From NCBI RefSeq assembly GCF_016526145.1, contig NZ_JADDUE010000002.1, positions 62,001-126,000 of the forward strand: a stretch of DNA of 64,000 bases. The letters run 5' to 3'. Each line of letters begins with the position of its first letter. Within the stretch, counting starts at the first letter, position 1. Below are positions 35,306 to 43,198 of this stretch, in pieces. Origin of the DNA: Saccharopolyspora galaxeae. GTDB taxonomy: Bacteria > Actinomycetota > Actinomycetes > Mycobacteriales > Pseudonocardiaceae. The notes beneath the pieces are model-generated. The model was not told the DNA's origin. It made no database searches and saw only the letters and a program-made list of their open reading frames with translations. The position numbers were made by a program, and so were the translations under genes.

Positions 35306-35866
35306 TCAACGCCGGTCCCGCTCCGCGGCCAGCAGGTCGTCCACGGATGCGGCGCCTTCGCGGTAGCGGCGGGCGATCTCGGCGTTGAGCCGGTCCACCA
35401 CTGCCTGCACCTCGCGGCGGCGCTGCGAGACCGAATCTTCTTCGGAGGTGTAGGCGTGCAGCGCGGTGTCCAGTTTGACGTCCGACAGCGACATCACGTC
35501 GGACAGATCCACATCGGACACCAGCGCCTCGACGTGCCTGCGGTGCGCCTCGGCCCGCGACGGCTCGGTGGTCTGGTAGCGGCCGGAACCGGTGGCCGGG
35601 CCGACCGCGTTGTCCGAGAGGATGTTCGCGAGCTGCTCCACGACCGAGGCCGAGCCGCCTTCGCGGCGCCTGCGCTGCTCGGCGCGCACGATGTCGATCC
35701 GCGCGTGCAGCATCCTGCGCAGGTAGGACAGGTCCGTCTCCTCCTGCGCGGCCTCGTCGCGCAACTCGCGGACCTCGCCGAGATCGTGCTGCTCGATCCC
35801 GTCGGTGTAGGCCGGGGACAGCACCCGGTCGATCCGGCGGCGCCCACCGGGGCGGACTTCGATCAC
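35306..35866 (-). CDS. rsiG: RsiG-like c-di-GMP-binding anti-sigma factor
   Basis: A 186-residue helical protein. Family knowledge: Streptomyces RsiG holds the sporulation sigma factor WhiG when loaded with c-di-GMP, through E(X)3S(X)2R(X)3Q(X)3D motifs on antiparallel helices. Seen here: Glu43-Ser47-Arg50-His54-Asp58 (Gln replaced by His) and a perfect Glu143-Ser147-Arg150-Gln154-Asp158. N-terminal RRIDRVLSPAYTDGIE and LSYLRRMLHARIDIV are conserved. GTG 35866 follows GGAGG by 8 nt. whiG is not in the window. Confidence 0.85.
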   Translation of the reverse strand: MIEVRPGGRRRIDRVLSPAYTDGIEQHDLGEVRELRDEAAQEETDLSYLRRMLHARIDIVRAEQRRRREGGSASVVEQLANILSDNAVGPATGSGRYQTTEPSRAEAHRRHVEALVSDVDLSDVMSLSDVKLDTALHAYTSEEDSVSQRRREVQAVVDRLNAEIARRYREGAASVDDLLAAERDRR

Positions 35867-35975
35867 GTGCCCATCCTCCGTCGGTCGTGCCCACCGGCGC
35901 CGGGTGCCGGAGGGACACCGCGGCTGTCGGCGAGGCGGCTGCGTCCAGTGTGCCTGGCGCGCGAGTGCGGCCGCA

Positions 35976-36728
35976 TCAAGTCCCGGCTCCCGAAATCCCG
36001 GATCCCGGAGTCCCGACTCCGAGGATCGGAGCGGCTTGCGCGGGCGGCAGCGGCGGTCGTTGTGCGATCTTGGCGACTCCGGCGGCGCGGGCCGCCAGTT
36101 GCGCGTCGTCCTTGGCCCGCACCCCGGGTGCGTACCCGGCGTGGTCGGCCATGCCGGTGCGCACATGAGCTCCGGCGGCCAGCGCGGTCAGCAGCACCGG
36201 GACGCCCGCTTCGCCCAAGCCGGTCGCGGTGCACGAGGTTCCTTCGGGCAGCTGGCCCAGCGCGGCGGCGAAACCCGGGACGTCGCCGGTGAGCCCCGCG
36301 CCGAACACCAGCACCACGTGCGTCGGTGCGGGAACTTCCCGCAGCGCGGCCAAGTCCGCGGGCGAACGCGCTTCGTGGTGCACGGCGATGCCGCGTTCCC
36401 GGGCGCCTTCGCGCAGATCCGCGGCGAATTCGGCGGGAGCGCTCAGCGGGCAGGAGATGATGTGCGACCCGGCGTCGAGCAGGCCGGTCAGCGTCTCCCC
36501 GCGGGCGTGCGCGGTGATGCGCACGAGCAGGGAGGTGCGTTCGCGCACGGCGGCCACGGTTTCCGCGAGCCCGGCGTCCGGCACCAGGTCCACCACGGCC
36601 GCGCCGACCCGCGCGCAGTCCTCGGCGGCGGCCGCGACCTCGGCCGCGGGCCGCGGCGCGGTGTCCTGCCGGACCTGGACGGGGGCGACGGTGAGGACCG
36701 TGCCCGGCGGTGCGGGCGACCGAGTCAT
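35976..36728 (-). CDS. BKACE-family 3-keto-5-aminohexanoate cleavage protein
   Basis: A 250-residue TIM-barrel protein. Seen: AAAAEDCARVGAAVVDLVP at the start of the barrel, GTSCTATGLGEAGVPVLLTALAAGAHVRTGMADH near the C-terminus with GYAPGVRAKDDAQL. BKACE (DUF849) enzymes condense beta-keto acids with acetyl-CoA; members are normally ~270-300 residues, so this is a short one, and the zinc His pair is only partly visible (HHEARS, GMADH). Substrate unknown. ATG 36728 is used; CAAGAT 6 nt upstream may be a leaderless -10. Confidence 0.65.
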   Translation of the reverse strand: MTRSPAPPGTVLTVAPVQVRQDTAPRPAAEVAAAAEDCARVGAAVVDLVPDAGLAETVAAVRERTSLLVRITAHARGETLTGLLDAGSHIISCPLSAPAEFAADLREGARERGIAVHHEARSPADLAALREVPAPTHVVLVFGAGLTGDVPGFAAALGQLPEGTSCTATGLGEAGVPVLLTALAAGAHVRTGMADHAGYAPGVRAKDDAQLAARAAGVAKIAQRPPLPPAQAAPILGVGTPGSGISGAGT

Positions 36729-36907
36729 GGGGTGATCTTGGCACATCCGCGCCCGCCGCGTCGTTGGGCTGATCCGCCAATCATCCGGTTGACATTGGGC
36801 CCGCACCACGGCCCGTGATCGTGCTGCTCCGGACGCGCGGCGAGCTTTCCCGACCGGTCAATGGGGACGGACGACGGGTAGCCCGATGTTCAGTGACCGC
36901 CCGATGT

Positions 36908-38071
36908 TCAGTGACCGCGGAGCCCCCGGGCGGCCAGCCGCCCCGGCGGTTCCCCGGAGTCCGGCGGCACCGAGTCCGGATCGACCGCCGCCGCGACCGC
37001 CCGCTCCTGCTCGGCGTCCCCGGCGACCAGTTCCACGTCCACCGGCGCGGTCCGCTTCAGCAGCGCCAGCGCCACCGGCCCGAGCTCGTGGTGCAGCACG
37101 ACCGAGCCGATCCGGCCGACCTTGCGCTCCCCGTGCAACACCGGATCCCCGGTCTCCGGGCGGACTTCCACCGACCCGTCCAGGTGCAGCAGCACCATCC
37201 GGCGCGGCGGCTTGCCGACGTTGTGCACCTTGGCCACGGTTTCCTGCCCGCGGTAGCAGCCCTTCGCCACGTGCGCGGCGGTGTGGATCCAGCCCATCTC
37301 GTGCGGGATGGCGCGTTCGTCGGTGTCCAGGCCGACACGCGGGCGCAGTGCTTCGACGCGCAGCGCTTCGTAAGCGAGCGTGCCCGCTGGGCGGAAACCC
37401 GTGTCGGTCAGCCGCATCCACCAATCCACCAAGGACTTCCGCGGCACCACGAGGTCCACCGTGAACAGTCCGCGGAACGGCACGTGGCGGGCGAAGCCGC
37501 CGCCCGGCAGGCCCACCACCTCCCACGGCGCGGACGGGACCGCGTCCACGCCGGCTTTGCGCAGCAGCTCGGCCGCGTCCGGACCGATCGCGCTCAACAG
37601 CGCGAACTCGTCGGTGGCGTCCCGCGGTTCGACCTTCGACCAGAAGCGCATCGCCTCCAGGTACTCCGGCAGCGTCTGCTTGCCGTCCACACCGATCGTC
37701 GGCAGCGCGCTGGTCGCCTGCGCACCCGCATCGGTGTCGAGGTACACGGCGCCCTCGTGGTGGGCGAGCATCAGGTGGCAGTCGATGTGGCCCTGGCTGT
37801 CCAGCACCAACGCCTCGGTGCCCTGTCCCTCGGGCAGTTCGGTGAGGTGCTGCGAAAGCACCAGGTGCAGCCAGCTCAACCGCTCCTCGCCGGGCACCGC
37901 GAGCACCTGGCGGTGCGAGCGGTCCACCAGCACCGCCGAGCGGGCCGCGGAGCGCTGCTCGGCGAACGGGTCGCCGAAGTGCCACGGCACGCCCACGTCG
38001 AGCGAGGAGTCCAGCGACGCCTCCTCCGGAGCCGCGACGGCTCCGGGCAGCTCCAGCAGGGGTGAGTTCAT
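36908..38071 (-). CDS. ygfZ: YgfZ/GcvT folate-binding protein (Fe-S cluster maintenance)
   Basis: A 387-residue GcvT-fold protein involved in repair or assembly of iron-sulfur enzymes with tetrahydrofolate. The signature KGCYRGQETVAKVHNVGK is intact (near residue 270), with VLVDRSHRQVLAV and RVGLDTDERAIPHEMGW. ATG 38071 follows GAGGAGG by 5 nt and overlaps the fur stop (ATGA), so the two are coupled; Fur-type metal control of an Fe-S helper is logical. Confidence 0.92.
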   Translation of the reverse strand: MNSPLLELPGAVAAPEEASLDSSLDVGVPWHFGDPFAEQRSAARSAVLVDRSHRQVLAVPGEERLSWLHLVLSQHLTELPEGQGTEALVLDSQGHIDCHLMLAHHEGAVYLDTDAGAQATSALPTIGVDGKQTLPEYLEAMRFWSKVEPRDATDEFALLSAIGPDAAELLRKAGVDAVPSAPWEVVGLPGGGFARHVPFRGLFTVDLVVPRKSLVDWWMRLTDTGFRPAGTLAYEALRVEALRPRVGLDTDERAIPHEMGWIHTAAHVAKGCYRGQETVAKVHNVGKPPRRMVLLHLDGSVEVRPETGDPVLHGERKVGRIGSVVLHHELGPVALALLKRTAPVDVELVAGDAEQERAVAAAVDPDSVPPDSGEPPGRLAARGLRGH

Positions 38072-38523
38072 CGTGCCTCCTCGGCCGCGCGGTGATCGGC
38101 GCCGCGGGTGCCGCGGCAGCCGCGGCAGGATCCGGACAGCGCCAGGTGCGTGGCGTCCAGCGCGAACCCGCACCGCTGGTCGAGCAGGTCCGCGAGGTCC
38201 GCCAGCAGTTCACTGGGCACCTCGTCGACCTCCCCGCAGCGGTGGCACACCAGGTGCACGTGCTCGTGCTCCTCCGCGGAGTACGTCGGGGCACCGTGCC
38301 CGAGGTGCGTGTGCCGCACCAGGCCGATGTCCTCCAGTACGTCCAGCGCCCGGTAAACGGTGGTGATGTTGATCGTCTCGGCGGTGCCCTGCACCCTGCG
38401 GCACACCTGCTCCGGCGTGGCGTGCCCGAGTTCGCGCACCGCGTCGAGCACCAGCTGGCGCTGCGGGGTCACCCGCATGCCGTGCCGGTGCAGTGTGGTG
38501 CGCAGCGATGCCTTCTCACCCAC
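38068..38523 (-). CDS. Fur-family metalloregulator
   Basis: A 151-residue winged-helix metal sensor. Seen: HGMRVTPQRQLVLDAVRELGHATPEQV (HTH), TVYRALDVLEDIGLV, the metal-site stretch EEHEHVHLVCHRCGEV, and a second CRGC near the C-terminus, making two CxxC pairs for structural zinc. Streptomyces has the nickel sensor Nur in a related neighbourhood as I recall, so Nur, Zur or Fur roles cannot be separated here. GTG 38523 has AGGAG 7 nt upstream. Coupled to ygfZ. Confidence 0.88.
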   Translation of the reverse strand: MGEKASLRTTLHRHGMRVTPQRQLVLDAVRELGHATPEQVCRRVQGTAETINITTVYRALDVLEDIGLVRHTHLGHGAPTYSAEEHEHVHLVCHRCGEVDEVPSELLADLADLLDQRCGFALDATHLALSGSCRGCRGTRGADHRAAEEAR

Positions 38524-38682
38524 TGCTGGCTCCTGTGCTCGACGGGTTCGGCTTGCCGGTTCCGATCGTATGCCTCGCGGGTACCGTCCGGGCGGACCTG
38601 CCGGAAAGCCGGTGCCGCGTCCGGCGCGACCGTCCTGCGCAGCGGTGACGAGGCCGGTTGCTGCGGCGCCGTGCGGGGCTCC

Positions 38683-38688
38683 TAGGCT
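38683..38688 (+). promoter_or_regulatory. -10 box for leaderless pabC-like gene
   Basis: TAGGCT, 7 nt before ATG 38696. Confidence 0.5.
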
Positions 38689-38695
38689 GCCCACC

Positions 38696-39541
38696 ATGCG
38701 CGTGTTGGCTCTGCTGGACGGAACGCTGGCCGATCCGGAGGCGCCGCTGATGCGCGCCGACGACCTCTCGGTCACCCGCGGCGACGGTGTTTTCGAGACG
38801 ATCCTGGTCGTCGACGGCAAGCCCCGTGCGCTCGGCCCGCACTTGGACCGGCTGCGGCGTTCGGCCGACATGCTGGACTTCGACCCGCCGGAACGCGTCG
38901 GCTGGGAACGCGCGGCGCAGGCCGTGATCGACGCCTGGCCCTGGCAGGACGAGCGCGAGATGGCGCTGAAGCTGGTGTGCAGCCGGGGCGTGGACGGCGA
39001 CGAGACGCCGCACGGGTTCGCCCTCGGCATGACCGTCGGCCCGGACACGCTGCGCAAACGCGCCGATGGCCTGGCCGCGATCACGCTCGACCGCGGGTAC
39101 GCGCCGGATCTGAAGGAACGCGCGCCGTGGCTGCTGCTGTCGGCGAAGACGCTGTCCTACGCGGTGAACATGGCCGCGATCCGGGAAGCGCGCCGCCGCG
39201 ACGCCGACGAGGTGATCTTCACCGCGACGGACGGCACCGTGCTCGAAGGCCCCACCTCGACCGTCGTGCTCGCTCGCGGGCGCACGCTGCGCACTCCGCC
39301 GCCGAGCACGGGCATCCTGCCGGGCACGACGCAGGACGCGCTGTTCCGCGCCGCGGAGCAGGCCGGTTGGGAAACGCGGATCGAGCCGTTCGGCCAGGAG
39401 GAGCTGCGCAATGCGGACGGCCTGTGGATGGCCTCCAGCGTCCGGCTGATCACGCCGGTGCACACCCTCGACGGCACCTCGATCAACACCGACCCGCAGC
39501 TGCACGCCGAACTAACGGACCTCTACGAGTCCCAGTACTGA
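38696..39541 (+). CDS. Aminotransferase class IV (4-amino-4-deoxychorismate lyase-like)
   Basis: A 281-residue PLP enzyme of fold type IV. Seen: SVTRGDGVFETILVVDG, the PLP-lysine block LLSAKTLSYAVNMAA, the Glu-containing DADEVIFTATDGTVLEGPTSTV and the phosphate loop ILPGTTQDALF. Matches the mycobacterial Rv0812-type protein annotated as aminodeoxychorismate lyase (folate synthesis) or D-/branched-chain amino-acid aminotransferase; specificity cannot be told. Leaderless by TAGGCT box. Followed by a GAGTGAACGG hairpin. Confidence 0.85.
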   Translation: MRVLALLDGTLADPEAPLMRADDLSVTRGDGVFETILVVDGKPRALGPHLDRLRRSADMLDFDPPERVGWERAAQAVIDAWPWQDEREMALKLVCSRGVDGDETPHGFALGMTVGPDTLRKRADGLAAITLDRGYAPDLKERAPWLLLSAKTLSYAVNMAAIREARRRDADEVIFTATDGTVLEGPTSTVVLARGRTLRTPPPSTGILPGTTQDALFRAAEQAGWETRIEPFGQEELRNADGLWMASSVRLITPVHTLDGTSINTDPQLHAELTDLYESQY

Positions 39542-39565
39542 CCCGCCGCAACGCAATTCCTCCAG

Positions 39566-39616
39566 GAGTGAACGGCCTGTTCGCCCAATCTATTGGGACC
39601 AACGGTCCGTTCGCTC
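39566..39616 (+). terminator. Hairpin of the GAGTGAACGG family
   Basis: GAGTGAACGGCCTGTT (39566-39581) pairs with AACGGTCCGTTCGCTC (39601-39616) with two G-U pairs and one mismatch; the loop itself holds CCCAAT/ATTGGG. It lies between convergent genes (pabC-like and nitrobindin). Confidence 0.75.
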
Positions 39617-39627
39617 CGGGTCGAGGA

Positions 39628-40269
39628 TCAGCCGACGATGCGCTCCAGCTTCGCCGACAGCCGTGGCTGGAGCTCGTGCTCGGTGGTGGCGCGTTCCTCG
39701 ACGTAGGCCAGCGAGCCCTCGACCACGCCGTAGAGCCTGCTCGCGGCGGTGACGTCGTCGCCGGTCGGCGTGCGGATCACCGCGTCGGTCGACAGCTCCC
39801 ACGTGGTCTTGTTCTTCGGCCGCCCGAAGAACATCTCGGACACGCCGGTGTGGTGCACGATCAGCAGCTCGATCACGTCGTCGGGCTGCGGGCGCCAGAA
39901 GCCGACCTCGCGGACGTCGGGACCGACGACCTGCCCGCCCTCGCCGTCGAGCCGCCAAGAACGGCTCTCGTAGAACAGGAACGGACGCCCGTCGTGGGCG
40001 AAGGTGACCTGCTGGAAGAACCGGTAGGTCTCGTCCTGCGAGGGGTGCGCCGCCTCGCCCTCGCCGCGCCACACACCGACCAGCGGCAGCAGCTGCAGGC
40101 AGGCGCTGTGCAGGTCCGGGCCTTCCCGCAGGTTCGCGGTGTCGCCGACCCCGGGGAGGTCGTCGAAGCTCGGCACGTTGCGGTGGCGGGTCTTCTCGGC
40201 GCGCTCGGCGGCGGCCTGCACGGCCGCGTCGCCGCTGCCGGGCTCGGGCCGGTCGGGTGTCGCAGTCAT
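39628..40269 (-). CDS. Nitrobindin-like heme-binding beta-barrel protein
   Basis: A 213-residue protein; an N-terminal disordered 45 residues then a 10-stranded barrel. LVGVWRGEGEA is the GxWxGxG signature (near residue 66); later blocks FFQQVTFAHDGRPFLFYESRSW and LIVHHTGVSEMFFG fit the family. Nitrobindins bind ferric heme and react with NO or peroxynitrite; mycobacterial Rv0813c is the positional match. Leaderless: TAATCT 7 nt before ATG 40269. Confidence 0.85.
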   Translation of the reverse strand: MTATPDRPEPGSGDAAVQAAAERAEKTRHRNVPSFDDLPGVGDTANLREGPDLHSACLQLLPLVGVWRGEGEAAHPSQDETYRFFQQVTFAHDGRPFLFYESRSWRLDGEGGQVVGPDVREVGFWRPQPDDVIELLIVHHTGVSEMFFGRPKNKTTWELSTDAVIRTPTGDDVTAASRLYGVVEGSLAYVEERATTEHELQPRLSAKLERIVG

Positions 40270-40276
40270 CCCCGGC

Positions 40277-40282
40277 AGATTA
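40277..40282 (-). promoter_or_regulatory. -10 box for leaderless nitrobindin gene
   Basis: TAATCT on the minus strand, 7 nt before ATG 40269. Confidence 0.5.
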
Positions 40283-40313
40283 CCCGCGCCACCAGCGCCG
40301 GAGCGGGTGCGGG

Positions 40314-40424
40314 TCAGTCGCTGTAGAGCCGGTACACCACGTACCCGGCGAACCACAGGACCGCGATCGTGGCGATCCCGAGCAGCGTGACGAGGCCGTA
40401 GTGCAGGAAAGGTATGAGTTCCAC
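40314..40424 (-). CDS. Small single-span membrane protein (36 aa)
   Basis: Short product starting VELIPFLHYGLVTLLG, one hydrophobic helix (about residues 8-28, ending IAVLWFAGYVVY) and a polar YRLYSD tail. Not recognised. GTG 40424 has a TATCCT -10 box exactly 7 nt upstream, the same arrangement as neighbouring genes, which supports it as a real leaderless gene. It stands 44 bp before the nitrobindin start on the same strand. Confidence 0.6.
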   Translation of the reverse strand: MELIPFLHYGLVTLLGIATIAVLWFAGYVVYRLYSD

Positions 40425-40431
40425 GCGCCAA

Positions 40432-40437
40432 AGGATA
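40432..40437 (-). promoter_or_regulatory. -10 box for the 36-aa membrane protein
   Basis: TATCCT on the minus strand, 7 nt before GTG 40424. Confidence 0.45.
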
Positions 40438-40523
40438 ACCACCGCGAACGCCCGGTGGAGTGTGGCGTCCGGCATGATTTGCGAGGTAGTGCCTACCGCT
40501 AGCGCTGGGGAGAACCGGGCCTG

Positions 40524-41270
40524 ATGACCGATTTCGAGACGGTGCGCGAGCGCGCGCTCGCGTTCCGCACCGACCTGCTCGCGCGCAAGGACGAGATCGC
40601 GCCCGAGGACTTCGGTTGGTATCCGTACGACACGATGGCCAACGTCTTCCACCTGGACGCCCTGCTGTCCGGGCCGCAGCGGGAGGTGTTCGACTCGCTG
40701 GCCGGCGCGCGGATCGCCGACATCGGCGCGGCCGACGGGGACTTCGGGTTCTTCCTGGAGCACGAGCTGGGCTGCCGGGTGGACGTGCTGGACAACCCGC
40801 CGACGAACTTCAACGGGCTGCGCGGCGCCCGGCGGCTCGTCCACGAGCTCTCGTCATCGGTGCAGGTGCACGAGGTCGACCTGGACGCCCGGTTCGAGCT
40901 GCCCGCAGCGCGCTACGGCGCGGTGTTCTTCCTCGGGCTGCTCTACCACCTGAAGAACCCGTTCCACGTGCTCGAAGCGCTGGCCGAGCGCGCCGAGCTG
41001 TGCTTCCTGTCCACCCGCGTGGCCAGGCAGGCCCCGGACGGCACGCCGTTGCAGGCGCAGCCGGTGGCGTACCTGCTGGATCCGGCGGAGGCGAACGACG
41101 ACGCCACGAACTTCTGGATCTTCTCCGAGGCGGGGCTGCGGCGGTTGTTCACCCGCACCGGCTGGGACGTCGTGGACTTCGTGACCGTCGGCTGCCAGGA
41201 CGGCTCCGAACCGGCCCGCGCCGACCGCGACGAGCGCGCCTTCGCCCTGCTGCGCTCCCGCGTGATCTGA
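40524..41270 (+). CDS. SAM-dependent methyltransferase, class I (CmoB-like)
   Basis: A 248-residue methyltransferase. Seen: ARIADIGAADGDFGFFLE (SAM loop, near residue 63), DVLDN acidic end of strand 2, and FFLGLLYHLKNPFHVLEAL, the post-II/III region common to CmoB/DUF1698 enzymes. Substrate unknown (small molecule or tRNA cannot be decided). ATG 40524 follows GGGGAGAA by about 10 nt. It ends at a strong terminator shared with the convergent sulfur operon. Confidence 0.78.
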   Translation: MTDFETVRERALAFRTDLLARKDEIAPEDFGWYPYDTMANVFHLDALLSGPQREVFDSLAGARIADIGAADGDFGFFLEHELGCRVDVLDNPPTNFNGLRGARRLVHELSSSVQVHEVDLDARFELPAARYGAVFFLGLLYHLKNPFHVLEALAERAELCFLSTRVARQAPDGTPLQAQPVAYLLDPAEANDDATNFWIFSEAGLRRLFTRTGWDVVDFVTVGCQDGSEPARADRDERAFALLRSRVI

Positions 41271-41302
41271 CTCGACGCTCGATCGACCCGGGCCCGGACA
41301 TG

Positions 41303-41340
41303 CGAAAGGAGCCGCACCCGGGCGGGCACGGCTCCTTTCG
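41303..41340. terminator. Bidirectional terminator
   Basis: CGAAAGGAGCCG (41303-41314) pairs with CGGCTCCTTTCG (41329-41340), 12-bp perfect stem between convergent methyltransferase and DUF1416 genes. Confidence 0.8.
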
Positions 41341-41349
41341 GCTACGCCG

Positions 41350-41655
41350 TCAGGCCACGGCGATGTCCACCGGGTGCACCCCGGGGCCGGAGGCCGCCAC
41401 ATCGGACTGGCCCTTGCCCTCGCGGTGCAGCGCGCGCACCGTCCACGAACCGGGCGCCGCGTAGAACCGGAAGTCGCCCTCCGGCGAGGAGACCACCTCG
41501 GCGGTGAACTCCCCGGAGGCGTCCAGCAGCCGCACGAACGCGCCGCCGACCGCGGCCGAGCCCGCGCGCACCTTTCCGGTCACCACCACCTGGTCGGTGT
41601 CCTCGGCGACCGCGGTAGAAGTCTGCTGCGGCGCACCGCATCCATCCAGGCTCAT
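41350..41655 (-). CDS. sseC: DUF1416 protein (SseC-like), sulfur operon
   Basis: A 101-residue single-domain beta-sandwich (carboxypeptidase-regulatory-like): MSLDGCGAPQ with one Cys, VVVTGKVRAGSAAVGGAFVRLLD, SSPEGDFRFYAAPGSWTVRAL. In mycobacteria sseC follows the thiosulfate sulfurtransferase cysA, as here: its ATG comes 1 nt after the rhodanese stop. Possible sulfur-transfer partner; not biochemically defined. Ends at a bidirectional terminator. Confidence 0.88.
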   Translation of the reverse strand: MSLDGCGAPQQTSTAVAEDTDQVVVTGKVRAGSAAVGGAFVRLLDASGEFTAEVVSSPEGDFRFYAAPGSWTVRALHREGKGQSDVAASGPGVHPVDIAVA

Positions 41656-41656
41656 G

Positions 41657-42502
41657 TCACGCTCCCTGTTCGCTCGGGTTCTCGATCGGCACGCCGATCA
41701 GCGAGCCGTACTCGGTCCAGGACCCGTCGTAGTTCTTCACGTTCTGGTGGCCCAACAGCTCGCGCAGCACGAACCAGGTGTGCGAGGAACGCTCCCCGAT
41801 CCGGCAGTAGGCGATGGTGTCCTTGCCGTCGTCCAGGCCGGCCTCGCCGTAGACCTGCTTGAGGTCATCGTCGGACTTGAACGTCCCGTCCTCGTTGGCG
41901 GCCTTGCTCCACGGCACGTTGATCGCCTGCGGGATGTGGCCGCCGCGCTGCGCCGACTCCTGCGGCAGGTGCGCCGGGGCGAGCAGCTTGCCCGCGAACT
42001 CGTCGGGAGAACGCACGTCCACCAGGTTCTTGGCGCCGATGGCGTCGACGACCTCCTCGCGGTACGCGCGGATCGAGGAGTCCTGCTCCTGGGCGCTGTA
42101 GCTGGTGGCCGCGCGGTTCGGCTCGTCCTTGACCAGCTGGCGGCCGTCCAGCTCCCACTTCTTGCGGCCGCCGTCGAGCAGCCGCACATCGGAGTGGCCG
42201 TAGAGCTTGAAGTACCAGTAGGCGTAGGCGGCGAACCAGTTGTTGTTTCCGCCGTAGAGGATCACCGTGTCGTCGTTGGCGATGCCCTTCGCCGAGAGCA
42301 GCTTCTCGAAGCCCGCCCGGTTGACGAAGTCGCGGCGCACGTGGTCCTGCAGGTCCTTGCGCCAGTCCAGCTTGATGGCCCCGGGGATGTGGCCGCCGTC
42401 GTAGGCGGTCGTGTCCTCGTCCACCTCGGCGAACACGACCTTGTCGGTGTTCAGGTTCTGCTCGGCCCACTCGGTGGAGACCAGGACATCTGCACGGCTC
42501 AT
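41657..42502 (-). CDS. cysA: Thiosulfate sulfurtransferase (two-domain rhodanese)
   Basis: A 281-residue tandem rhodanese that moves sulfane sulfur from thiosulfate to cyanide or other acceptors. The inactive N-terminal domain includes AYDGGHIPGAIKLDW; the C-terminal domain carries the active loop YCRIGERSSHTW (Cys near 233). ATG 42502 follows AAGGAG by 7 nt. Operon order leader peptide, DUF4395, cysA, sseC indicates control by cysteine supply. Confidence 0.93.
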   Translation of the reverse strand: MSRADVLVSTEWAEQNLNTDKVVFAEVDEDTTAYDGGHIPGAIKLDWRKDLQDHVRRDFVNRAGFEKLLSAKGIANDDTVILYGGNNNWFAAYAYWYFKLYGHSDVRLLDGGRKKWELDGRQLVKDEPNRAATSYSAQEQDSSIRAYREEVVDAIGAKNLVDVRSPDEFAGKLLAPAHLPQESAQRGGHIPQAINVPWSKAANEDGTFKSDDDLKQVYGEAGLDDGKDTIAYCRIGERSSHTWFVLRELLGHQNVKNYDGSWTEYGSLIGVPIENPSEQGA

Positions 42503-42570
42503 CGAGCGACTCCTTCTCGTTGTCTCGTTGCTGGAAAGCTTTCCGGCGGACGTCGTCCGGCGGTGAAGGT

Positions 42571-43002
42571 TCAGACGCGGCCGATCGGCGTGAAACGCTG
42601 CAGCACCAGGTACATCCGGCAGCCGAGGCAGAAGCCGAACACGGCGTTGAGCAGTGCCGCGACCAGGGCGAACACGTTGGCCGTCACGCCGAGCGCGGTC
42701 CACTCAGCGGCGTATCCGACCGTGGCCACCAAGGCGAAGGCGAACCCGACTCCTTGCGAGAACCGCACCGGTGCGGGATCTTCGCGCTCCTGCTCCGGCA
42801 CCGGTTGCAACCGCGGCGCCACCGCGCTGCGGAACATCGCGCCCCAGGGGTTCAGGCCCATGCCGATGAACGCGCACAGCGCGAACAGCACGGTCTGCGC
42901 GGCCAGCACCCGCCAGCTACCGGTGACCAGCCCCACCGCCAGGATCACGCTCGTGATCGCGGCCGTGAAGCGGACCCCTCGCGGGTCGAGCGTGGCGGGC
43001 AT
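42571..43002 (-). CDS. DUF4395 membrane protein
   Basis: A 143-residue protein with four membrane helices. LNPWGAMFRSAVAPRL lies in the central loop and FCLGCRMYLVLQRF near the C-terminus holds a CxxC pair, as usual in DUF4395, a family commonly next to rhodanese or thioredoxin genes. Role in sulfur compound handling is inferred. ATG 43002 follows GGAGGAG by 5 nt; the Cys-rich leader peptide is 108 bp upstream. Confidence 0.88.
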   Translation of the reverse strand: MPATLDPRGVRFTAAITSVILAVGLVTGSWRVLAAQTVLFALCAFIGMGLNPWGAMFRSAVAPRLQPVPEQEREDPAPVRFSQGVGFAFALVATVGYAAEWTALGVTANVFALVAALLNAVFGFCLGCRMYLVLQRFTPIGRV

Positions 43003-43110
43003 GGAACTCCTCCGTCGGCGGCTGGCTGGTGAACCAGCGGTTCGCTTGCTGCGACCGCCAGGTCCGGCGGCGGGGACGCGAGCCCTGCGGCTACGTCGTT
43101 CCTCGCCCGG

Positions 43111-43185
43111 TCAGTGCCGCCAACACAGGCTGCTGCCCACGCGGCAAAAATCCACCGCGCGCCTTCGGGTCAGCAGTACGTGCAC
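43111..43185 (-). CDS. Cys-rich leader peptide (Ms5788A type), cysteine attenuator
   Basis: A 24-residue peptide: VHVLLTRRRAVDFCRV then a GSSLCWRH end. The LTRRRAVD(F/L)CRV core followed by a C-terminal Cys is the hallmark of actinobacterial leader peptides found before sulfur genes. GTG 43185 has TATCCT exactly 7 nt upstream, so it is leaderless. Known mycobacterial examples attenuate the downstream cysA operon in response to cysteine; ribosome stalling at the Cys codons would do the same here (inference). The DUF4395-cysA-sseC genes follow. Confidence 0.85.
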   Translation of the reverse strand: MHVLLTRRRAVDFCRVGSSLCWRH

Positions 43186-43192
43186 GGGGCGG

Positions 43193-43198
43193 AGGATA
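43193..43198 (-). promoter_or_regulatory. -10 box for leaderless leader peptide
   Basis: TATCCT on the minus strand, 7 nt before GTG 43185. Confidence 0.6.
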
